Shown: piece after piece, positions 25,462-32,913 of the stretch
How positions within the stretch are numbered: position 1 is the first letter of the stretch
Layout: every line of letters starts with the position of its first letter
The notes under the pieces: generated by a model
Databases searched by the model: none
Told to the model about the DNA's origin: nothing
Seen by the model: only the letters and a program-made list of their open reading frames with translations
DNA from: Woeseia oceani
GTDB lineage: Bacteria > Pseudomonadota > Gammaproteobacteria > Steroidobacterales > Woeseiaceae
Direction of reading: 5' to 3'
Length of the DNA stretch: 64,000 nucleotides
NCBI RefSeq assembly: GCF_001677435.1
Contig: NZ_CP016268.1
Span: forward strand, 2,097,001-2,161,000
Translations under genes and position numbers: made by a program

Positions 25462-26075
25462 GGCTGCCTGCGCGCAATTCGGGCTTTACGCTGGTAGAAG
25501 TGCTGGTCGCGATGGCGGTTTTTGCTTTGATGTCAGCTCTGGCTTATGGCGCTCTGGGCCGGACTATCGCGAGTTCTGAAATTCTGAGTGACCGGATGGG
25601 TCGGCTGCAATCAATTCAGCGAACGATGCGCCAGCTGGATCAGGACTTCACGCAGCTCGCCCCACGGCCCATACGTAAAGACCTGGCTGATACCTACAGC
25701 CCTGCGCTCGAAGCAGACGGTCTTACCGGCGTCGCGCTGGAACTCACCCGTGCTGGCTGGAGCAATCCCAACGTATTGCCGCGCGGCACCCTGCAACGCG
25801 TCGCTTACGTTGTCGAAGGCGAAGAATTACGCCGCTACTACTGGCACGTACTTGACCGGACCTACAGCAACGAACCCGTCATTGTGACCCTGCTCGACGG
25901 CATCGACAGCATCGCCGTGCGCTACCTGATGGGCAACGGCGAATGGTCCGATCAATGGCCGCCGCAACTGCAGGGCGCGGCCCCCGATCTCCGGCAGCGT
26001 CCCCGCGCAGTGGAAGTCGTTCTGAGCCTGATAAACGAAGGCGAAATCAGCCGCCTGATAGAGGTGGCACCGTGA
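25458..26075 (+). CDS. gspJ: Type II secretion minor pseudopilin
   Basis: A 205-residue minor pseudopilin. The leader RNSG precedes FTLVEVLVAMAVFALMSALAYGAL, with Glu at +5. Family features are QRTMRQLDQDFTQLAPRPIRD-like text near residue 55 and LRRYYWHVLDRT near 130, as in GspJ/XcpW. It is coupled to gspI by ATGA and to gspK by GTGA. It forms part of the pseudopilus tip. Confidence 0.92.
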   Translation: MRLPARNSGFTLVEVLVAMAVFALMSALAYGALGRTIASSEILSDRMGRLQSIQRTMRQLDQDFTQLAPRPIRKDLADTYSPALEADGLTGVALELTRAGWSNPNVLPRGTLQRVAYVVEGEELRRYYWHVLDRTYSNEPVIVTLLDGIDSIAVRYLMGNGEWSDQWPPQLQGAAPDLRQRPRAVEVVLSLINEGEISRLIEVAP

Positions 26076-27007
26076 TCGCCCACCGCCCGCGTGGCTTCCG
26101 GCAACGAGGTGTCGCGCTGATAACCGCGATGCTGATCGTGGCATTGGCCGGGATCATTGCCGCCAATTTAGCGTGGGACAACGCACTCGACGTGCGCAGA
26201 ACGATGGCCTTGCTGGCGCGCGATCAGGCCGTGCAGGTTGCGCTGGGCGCGGAGAGTTGGGTCAGCAGTATTCTGCGGCAAGACCTGGAAGACACGGAAA
26301 CCGATCACCTCGGCGAGATCTGGGCCAGTGAACTGCCAGGCTTGCCAATCGATGACGGTGAGGTATTTGGCGCTGTAGAAGACCTGCAGGGGCGCTTTAA
26401 TATCAACAACCTGATTGGATCGAACGGTGAGGTCGATGAACAGGCGCTCGAACAGTTTCGACGCCTGTTGCAATCACTGTCGCTGGACCCGCGATTTGCC
26501 GGCGTCGCAGTGGACTGGCTCGATACCGATCTGGATGCCTCGTTTCCCGATGGTGCCGAAGACCCGATCTACAGCAGCAAGGTACCGCCTTACCGATCCG
26601 CGAACCAATTACTGACCAGCACCTCGGAACTGGCCGCACTTGACGGCATGGACAAAGCAACGCTCGATACCCTGCTTCCGCACGTTTCCGCTTTACCCGG
26701 AAAAACCACGATCAATGCAAATACCGCAACGCCGGCGGTGCTACAGTCGCTCGGTGAGAACATCTCCGTGTCAGATGTCGAGCGTTTGATCTCCGAACGG
26801 GAAGCGGCTGGCTTTGCCGACGTTGAGGATACGTTCAGGCCGATCATTACACCGGAGATGTTGCCGGCAATCGGCGATTCGAGCCGCTATTTTCAATTGA
26901 AGGTGGTAGTCCGGATTGGTACCGTGCGTGTCACTATGTACAGCCTGTTATTGCGTACCGCGCGTGGCGATGTAGCCCCTGTCTCACGCAGCTTTGGAAC
27001 AACCTAG
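26072..27007 (+). CDS. gspK: Type II secretion minor pseudopilin, tip subunit
   Basis: A 311-residue protein from the GTG at 26072, which overlaps the gspJ stop. The leader RQRG precedes VALITAMLIVALAGIIAANLAW. As usual for GspK, the +5 residue is not Glu (Thr here), so it can cap the pseudopilus. The large periplasmic domain includes DLQGRFNINNL, VDWLDTD and a helix-hairpin-helix-like segment INANTATPAVLQSLGENI. Length agrees with GspK/XcpX. Confidence 0.93.
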   Translation: MIAHRPRGFRQRGVALITAMLIVALAGIIAANLAWDNALDVRRTMALLARDQAVQVALGAESWVSSILRQDLEDTETDHLGEIWASELPGLPIDDGEVFGAVEDLQGRFNINNLIGSNGEVDEQALEQFRRLLQSLSLDPRFAGVAVDWLDTDLDASFPDGAEDPIYSSKVPPYRSANQLLTSTSELAALDGMDKATLDTLLPHVSALPGKTTINANTATPAVLQSLGENISVSDVERLISEREAAGFADVEDTFRPIITPEMLPAIGDSSRYFQLKVVVRIGTVRVTMYSLLLRTARGDVAPVSRSFGTT

Positions 27008-27024
27008 GAGTCCTGCATACCGTC

Positions 27025-28299
27025 ATGGCTGAGTTTTTGGTAATCCGGCTAAAGGCCGACCCGGAGCAACCCGCCGACTGGATCGCGGTCGACTCCGAAG
27101 GCAGCCGCCTGGGGCCGCCTGTGACCGGCTCGCTCGCAGAAGCCAGAATCGATGTGCGCGACCGGCGGGTGCTGGTTCTCGTGCCCGGTACGGAAGTTCT
27201 GACGACCACGGCCAGCATCCCCGTCAAAGGGAACCGATTGCAGGCCGCCTTGCCCTATGCGCTGGAAGAAACTCTGGCGGACGATGTCGATAATCTCCAT
27301 TTTGCAGCCGGCGCTCGTCTGGAGAATGATCGGGTCCCTGTAGCCGCCGTCAGTCGCGAACGCCTGGATGAATGGCTCGACCGGCTCCGCTCGGCGGGTA
27401 TCGAACCGGCAAAAATTATCGCGGAACAATACGGCCTGGCGCGCATACCGGGGACGCTCAGTCTGTTACTGGAAGACGATCAGATCCTGTTGAACGATGG
27501 CGACGAAACGGTTTGTGTCCTGCAGGACATGACGCCCGGCGATGCATTGCTGGCCATTGGCGCTTTGCAGGACAGCGACACTCCGGCACCCGCAGAAGAC
27601 GAAGACACCACACCCGCTCGCGCGCACGTACTGATTTATTGTGAAGCGGCTGATGACGAACGCTTCAAGCACGACTGGATAGCGCTGCGACACGAGCTGG
27701 GTAGCCTGGACGTCAAGCTGCTGCCCGACGGTGCACTGCCCCGACTTGCCGCTACCACGGCGACCGGGGTTGGCGTGAACCTTCTGCAAGGCAGTTACGG
27801 GCCGAAAAGCGAATACGCTGGCCTGCTTGCACCCTGGCGATACGCGGCTGCGCTGCTTCTGGCCCTCCTCGTCCTTGGCAGTGTCGCAAAAGGCGTCAAC
27901 TACCTGGCATTGCAACGGGAAGAGACAGCCTTGAACAATCAATTTTTGGCCGAGTACCAGCAAATCGTGCCGGGCGCACAAAATGTTGACGACCCGGTGC
28001 GCCTGGTGTCGAGCCTGCGTGCCCGTGCCGGCGGCGGCGGTGGCACGCCGCCGGTTTTATTGCAGGCGTTGGAGCAATTGAGTAAAGCCGTGCGCGGCGA
28101 CATTGACGCCAGCATCGAAGCTGTCAGTTTTCGCGGCGGCGTTGCGGACATCCGAATTAACGCTGCCAGTGTTTCAGTACTGGACAGCATACGCCAGCGT
28201 ATCGACCAGGAAGGACGCTTCCAGGCGCGCATTCAATCAACCGATCAGGTCGGCGAACGGGTTAACAGCCGCATCCAGATTCAGGCGCTAACGCCATGA
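27025..28299 (+). CDS. gspL: Type II secretion inner-membrane platform protein
   Basis: A 424-residue bitopic protein. The N-terminal cytoplasmic half has the actin-like GspL fold (for example SIPVKGNRLQAALPYALEETLADDVDNLHFA), which binds the GspE ATPase. One membrane helix lies near residues 270-290 (YAAALLLALLVLGSVAKGV), followed by a small periplasmic ferredoxin-like domain with a glycine-rich linker. AGGAG lies upstream of the ATG. It ends overlapping the gspM ATG. GspE itself is not encoded here. Confidence 0.92.
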   Translation: MAEFLVIRLKADPEQPADWIAVDSEGSRLGPPVTGSLAEARIDVRDRRVLVLVPGTEVLTTTASIPVKGNRLQAALPYALEETLADDVDNLHFAAGARLENDRVPVAAVSRERLDEWLDRLRSAGIEPAKIIAEQYGLARIPGTLSLLLEDDQILLNDGDETVCVLQDMTPGDALLAIGALQDSDTPAPAEDEDTTPARAHVLIYCEAADDERFKHDWIALRHELGSLDVKLLPDGALPRLAATTATGVGVNLLQGSYGPKSEYAGLLAPWRYAAALLLALLVLGSVAKGVNYLALQREETALNNQFLAEYQQIVPGAQNVDDPVRLVSSLRARAGGGGGTPPVLLQALEQLSKAVRGDIDASIEAVSFRGGVADIRINAASVSVLDSIRQRIDQEGRFQARIQSTDQVGERVNSRIQIQALTP

Positions 28300-28781
28300 A
28301 CGCGTGGTTCAACTCTCTGCAACCCCGCGAGCGGGTCATGGTTGCAACGGCCGCAGTATTTATCGTCTTTGCGATTTACTGGTTTGTGTTTTGGCAGCCA
28401 CTTGATCGCGGCGAGAAGGACCTGACAAACCGAATCGCCAATTGGCAGAGTTCTCTGCAGGAACTACGTCCATTGCGTGGTCGCCTGATGTCCGGCAGCA
28501 ATACTGCCAGCGCGAACGCGGGTCAAAACAAGTCGCTGGTCGTCATCGTCGACGATACCTTGCGCAGCCGCAATCTGTACTCCGCTCTGCAACGCAGCCA
28601 GCCTACCAACAACAGCGGCATTCGGGTCGAGTTCGAGAATGTTGCGTTTGACGACCTGGTACTGTGGCTCGGTGACCTGAGCACGCAGTATGGATTGCAT
28701 GTCCAGGCCGCGAGCTTTTCCCAGAATAACAACAGTAACCCCGGGCGCATAAACGCCTCACTGACTTTGGAACGCCCCTGA
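28296..28781 (+). CDS. gspM: Type II secretion inner-membrane platform protein
   Basis: A 161-residue protein with a short cytoplasmic N-terminus (FNSLQPRERVMV), a membrane helix at about 15-32 (ATAAVFIVFAIYWFVFWQP) and a periplasmic domain. This is the GspM/XcpZ layout, and the LQPRER start is typical. GspM stabilises GspL and links it to GspC. It overlaps gspL by 4 bases and ends one base before the gspN ATG. Confidence 0.9.
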   Translation: MNAWFNSLQPRERVMVATAAVFIVFAIYWFVFWQPLDRGEKDLTNRIANWQSSLQELRPLRGRLMSGSNTASANAGQNKSLVVIVDDTLRSRNLYSALQRSQPTNNSGIRVEFENVAFDDLVLWLGDLSTQYGLHVQAASFSQNNNSNPGRINASLTLERP

Positions 28782-28782
28782 G

Positions 28783-29520
28783 ATGACAAGCTGGAAACGG
28801 TTGCTGATCACGGGTGGCAGCGTTTTTCTGCTCGGCCTGTTTACCTTGTTGCCTGCCAGGGTAATACATCATTGGGTATCACCGGATGCGCTGCAACTGG
28901 CAGGTATCGAGGGTACCGTTTGGAACGGTGCAGCCAATGAAGCCTTCATTGACGGTATGTACTTGCAGAATCTGCGCTGGAGCATGCGCCCGTTCGCGTT
29001 GTTCACCGGCAGCCTCGCATATGCGCTGCAGGCCGAACCGGTTGGTGGCTTTCTTGATGCGACAGTGGCAGTGAGTCTGGGGGGCACTGTCAGGGTTTCA
29101 GCGCTCAACGCCGCATTGCCGCTGCAAGCATTGCAAAACGTGGTACGGGTCGATGGCATAAGTGGGGATATCAGCCTGCAGATGGCTGAGATTCGACTTG
29201 CGGATGGCTGGCCAACACACGCAGCCGGTCAGGCGGGACTGTCCAACCTGGTGTTACGCGCGCTGGCACCGGCGCCTCTCGGTAATTTCCAGGTCGAATT
29301 TCAGAACACGGACACCGGGGTACTCGGCAGTGTTCAGGACGTCAGCGGCATGCTGAAAGTTGCGGCCACTTTGCAACTCAATCCGGACCGCAGCTACACC
29401 CTGCTCGGCCAGGTCGGTCCTACGGCGACCGCGACGCCGGCCATCGTTGAGCAACTGCGTTTCCTCGGCAGCCCCGATGCCCGCGGTTTACGCGAGTTCC
29501 GCACGGAAGGTTCCTTATGA
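28783..29520 (+). CDS. gspN: Type II secretion protein N
   Basis: A 245-residue protein with one N-terminal membrane helix (LLITGGSVFLLGLFTLLPARV) and a long beta-rich periplasmic part. The GIEGTVWNGAA motif near residue 42 and NLRWSMRPFALF are typical of GspN/XcpP-associated N proteins, which are present in some type II systems and dispensable in others. It is the last gene of this run; its stop overlaps the stop of the convergent AddA-like gene by 6 bases. Genes C, D, E and F are missing from the window. Confidence 0.88.
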   Translation: MTSWKRLLITGGSVFLLGLFTLLPARVIHHWVSPDALQLAGIEGTVWNGAANEAFIDGMYLQNLRWSMRPFALFTGSLAYALQAEPVGGFLDATVAVSLGGTVRVSALNAALPLQALQNVVRVDGISGDISLQMAEIRLADGWPTHAAGQAGLSNLVLRALAPAPLGNFQVEFQNTDTGVLGSVQDVSGMLKVAATLQLNPDRSYTLLGQVGPTATATPAIVEQLRFLGSPDARGLREFRTEGSL

Positions 29521-32500
29521 CTCGCCATGCTGCGCGTCGACTTCGATAAACTTCTGTAACAAGGGGAAGTACAAAGCGGTCCTGAGTTCCGCGTCTGTAA
29601 TCCCGCTGTATATGGCACGATAGAGTCGCAATTGCGGCAAGTAGCGGGCCACTTCCTGCTCGAGGAAGCCGCTTAAATTACCGCCTTCGTGGGTGCTGGT
29701 CTTGTAGTCGACCAGCCAGTGCACGCCGTCTTCAGCGACCCGCACCCGGTCAATAACGATATTGACGACCTCCCCGTCGTGCACACCGCCAAGCCGAAGT
29801 TCCGAGTAGCCTGCGCCGGACAGCAGCCAGCGACCCTGTTCGTCGTTCAAAGCGGATTCAACAGCAAGACGGACCCGATCCAGTACCCCCTTGAGGTCAT
29901 TGTCAGGCACGCCAAGTGACCGTGCCCAACGACCGCTGACCGCGTCGAGATCCGCTGGCAAGCCATCGTTGGCCAGACTGCCATCCGCCATTTTCTGTAA
30001 CCAGCGGTGCACAATGGTTCCGGCATGCCGGGCTGCACTGCCAACCCAGTAATAATCCACCTCACGCGCGTCACTCGTTGGCCGAACGACCACTGCCGGC
30101 GGCGGTTCCGGTATCGAGGGAACTTGCCAGGGTTGCTCCATGCGGCGAATTTCAGCGGCCATGAATACCGGTTCGTCGGTTTCGAACACTGCGGCAGTGT
30201 CTTCACCGGCGCCTGCGGCGAACGCCGCTTCATAATGCTGTTCCACCAATGGCCACAAACGGTACAGCAAACTCTCGCGAAAGGGAGCACCCAATTCCGC
30301 GCCTTTCTTGCGCGTGCCAACACTGCCCACCAGGTGCAAAGAATGGATAGCTCGGGTACACGCCACGTACAACAGTCGATCAAGTTCCAGCCGATCGCTT
30401 TCTCTTGCCGACTGCTCTATGAAGCGATGCAAAGGGTCCTTTTCAACCGCCGTGCGCGGCCCCAGCGGGCTGATGATCATGCCACTGGCACCGTCTTCAG
30501 CCGTGACAGGCAGCCATGCCAAAACGTCCTTGTTGCTCCCACCGGTTGTTCGTCCCAAGCCGTGCAGGACCACGTGATCGAACTGCAATCCTTTTGCCTT
30601 GTGCATGGTCATCACCTGCACACGCGTGTGTTCATCACCGTGCGACGAAACCCGTTCCTCGTCGAGTTGTTGCTCCAGTGTCGCAATGTCCTGAATCGTG
30701 CCACCCAGCTCCAGCTTGCCGATGACATCCAGATAGCGATAGGCATTCTCCACTTGTTCCGGACTCTGCAAACAGGCGGGACCACCGAACGTTAACCAGG
30801 CACGCTCTATTCGTTCGCGCAGACTGCGGGTTCCGTGTGCGACGGCGAATGGCTCCAGCGACCGCAGGAATCGTTGCAACCGCGACCGGCCGTCGGGACT
30901 CAAGGCGAGCAGCCGCTCGCCGTCGCTGCACAACTCACTTACCGTCGACCTGCTGTCATTTTTAACCAATGCGTGAATATCGCTCCAGGAGAGCCCAACC
31001 CAGGGCGCGCGGAGCATTGCCAGCCAGGCGATCCGGTCGCCTTCGTGACATAGTGCACGGGTCAATGCCAGCAGATCGATGACTTCCGGCAAATCGGTCA
31101 GGCGATCAATCTCGATTGCCTGGCAACTAATGTTCTTGCGCCGCAAAATATCGAGCAACTTCGGTAACTGACTCCGACTGCGTACCAGAACCGCCACATT
31201 GTGATCGCTGTTCTTGCGCAGACAGGACTCGATGACGCTCGCTGAACAAGCGGCCTCTTCCTCCATACCCGCCTCGATGAGCGGGTGAATCTCGACGATG
31301 CCCTCCCCGGCACGCGATTCGACCGGCACCGAAGGGGAGTAGGAAATTGCGCCGGTTGCGACATCGTCTTCCCGGGGTAGAACCCGTTCGAACGTCGTGT
31401 TGAACCAGGCCACCAACTCGGCACCCGAGCGAAAATTCTGGCGTAAAATCAGCGAATCCAGATTCAAGGTGCCGATACCGTGCTTTCTCGCAGCGATAAA
31501 CTGGCCAACTTCGGCATCCCGGAAGCGATACACAGACTGCATGGGGTCGCCCACACAAAATAATGTGCGTCCATCGCCTGGCTCCCAGCCTGCCGTCAAT
31601 TTCGACAACAACTGGTACTGGCTGATGGAGGTATCCTGCATTTCATCAACCAGCAAGTGGCTGATCCGGTAGTCGAGCAACATCGACAGTTCACCCGGCT
31701 CGTCGGCATTGCCTAATGCTTTGCTTGCCGCCTGTGCCACTTCGACGTGATCGTTGACTCCTCGTTCGGCGAACAGTCGCTGCAATTCGGCGACTGCCAA
31801 CGGCAAGACATCAAACAACGCCAGCATGACTTGCCATTGCTCGTCCCGGTAAGTCGCGTCCGGCAAGAGCTGAACGGTTGCCAGCTGTTCTTTGAGCCCG
31901 CGCTGCTCCTGCAAGACCAGCAGCCACTCCTTGAATGCGGTCTTTTCGCCGTCGTCTTTCGCGGGGAAGCCGCTGCGAACATCCACCGATACCCGGATGT
32001 CGCCATCCAGCTTCAGCAGTACCGACGCAATCGCGCGCCAGAGGTCGACGTTGTCGCTGGTCGCCTCAGGCCAGGCGACGACATCAAGTTCAGCTAGGGC
32101 GTGTTCTGCGCCGGATTTTTCCTGCAGATTCTTGCCCGCATAACGCAACAGCTCGCGGTGCTGTTGCGTGCCCAGCTCGAAAAATACTTTCCTTACGATG
32201 TGTAGATGGGCTCGCACCTGGTCATCGATTGTTGCCTCCAGTGCAGCGCGAACCTGGTCGGCATTATCCGTTGCGCCAGGGCCAGTGAACGGGATCCATT
32301 GATCGCGCTTGGCCAGCATCTTCGCCAGGTAACTAACGTAGTCACCAACGTTATTGTCGAGATGCCGCAGTACGCGTTCGAGTTTGGCCGCACGTGCATC
32401 GCCAAGCGGCAGCCAGTCCAACGTCGCAATCGCCGCATCTGAATACAAACGTTTCATCTGCGCATCAGCAACGGTGCTCATCGAGCCACCAAGGTGGGAA

Positions 32501-32913
32501 CTGACCGGCAACATGCGCGTGACTGAGGCGCAAAACGCGTCCATCGTCATGATGCGCATGCGCCGGGGTGACTCCCGTAATCGCCAGTTGTATTTGCGAT
32601 CACGTTGCAGAATGCGCGCAGCCGCGCTCAGCGTCCGCTGTTCGTGTTCCGCGTCGCCTGTCTCGCCATCAGCCGCACGTTCGAGCGCATGCGCGACCCG
32701 GTGCCGCATCTCCGCCGCCGCCTTGTTGGTAAAGGTGATTGCAACCACTTCCTCTGGCTCGGACACCGTTGCCAACAGAAACAGGTAGCGCTGGATCAAC
32801 AATTCAGTTTTGCCCGATCCTGCGGGTGCCTGCACGATAAAGGACCGTGTTACATCGACTGCATCGGCGCGGGCCTGATGGTCAGCAGTCAGCAGATCGA
32901 CGTTAGTCTTCAC
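29515..32913 (-). CDS. AddA-like helicase-nuclease (RecB/AddA family)
   Basis: An 1132-residue UvrD/Rep-type SF1A helicase fused to a C-terminal PD-(D/E)XK nuclease, as in AddA and RecB. The Walker A motif is FIVQAPAGSGKTELLIQRYL near residue 28. Later helicase motifs include VAITFTNKAAAEM, LLVDEMQDTS, VGDPMQSVYRFRDAEV and QVMTMHKAKGLQFDHVVLHGL. The nuclease domain ends in VHWLVDYKTSTHE. It starts with GTG overlapping the AddB-like gene by 11 bases, so the two subunits are co-translated. Together they would process double-strand ends for RecA loading. Named AddA-like because the partner is AddB-like and no RecC or RecD gene is present. Confidence 0.87.
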   Translation of the reverse strand: MKTNVDLLTADHQARADAVDVTRSFIVQAPAGSGKTELLIQRYLFLLATVSEPEEVVAITFTNKAAAEMRHRVAHALERAADGETGDAEHEQRTLSAAARILQRDRKYNWRLRESPRRMRIMTMDAFCASVTRMLPVSSHLGGSMSTVADAQMKRLYSDAAIATLDWLPLGDARAAKLERVLRHLDNNVGDYVSYLAKMLAKRDQWIPFTGPGATDNADQVRAALEATIDDQVRAHLHIVRKVFFELGTQQHRELLRYAGKNLQEKSGAEHALAELDVVAWPEATSDNVDLWRAIASVLLKLDGDIRVSVDVRSGFPAKDDGEKTAFKEWLLVLQEQRGLKEQLATVQLLPDATYRDEQWQVMLALFDVLPLAVAELQRLFAERGVNDHVEVAQAASKALGNADEPGELSMLLDYRISHLLVDEMQDTSISQYQLLSKLTAGWEPGDGRTLFCVGDPMQSVYRFRDAEVGQFIAARKHGIGTLNLDSLILRQNFRSGAELVAWFNTTFERVLPREDDVATGAISYSPSVPVESRAGEGIVEIHPLIEAGMEEEAACSASVIESCLRKNSDHNVAVLVRSRSQLPKLLDILRRKNISCQAIEIDRLTDLPEVIDLLALTRALCHEGDRIAWLAMLRAPWVGLSWSDIHALVKNDSRSTVSELCSDGERLLALSPDGRSRLQRFLRSLEPFAVAHGTRSLRERIERAWLTFGGPACLQSPEQVENAYRYLDVIGKLELGGTIQDIATLEQQLDEERVSSHGDEHTRVQVMTMHKAKGLQFDHVVLHGLGRTTGGSNKDVLAWLPVTAEDGASGMIISPLGPRTAVEKDPLHRFIEQSARESDRLELDRLLYVACTRAIHSLHLVGSVGTRKKGAELGAPFRESLLYRLWPLVEQHYEAAFAAGAGEDTAAVFETDEPVFMAAEIRRMEQPWQVPSIPEPPPAVVVRPTSDAREVDYYWVGSAARHAGTIVHRWLQKMADGSLANDGLPADLDAVSGRWARSLGVPDNDLKGVLDRVRLAVESALNDEQGRWLLSGAGYSELRLGGVHDGEVVNIVIDRVRVAEDGVHWLVDYKTSTHEGGNLSGFLEQEVARYLPQLRLYRAIYSGITDAELRTALYFPLLQKFIEVDAQHGES

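Noticed and set aside
23957-29520. Type IV pilus assembly cluster
   Set aside because: The pseudopilin set with GspL, GspM and GspN, and GspG-specific motifs, fit type II secretion.
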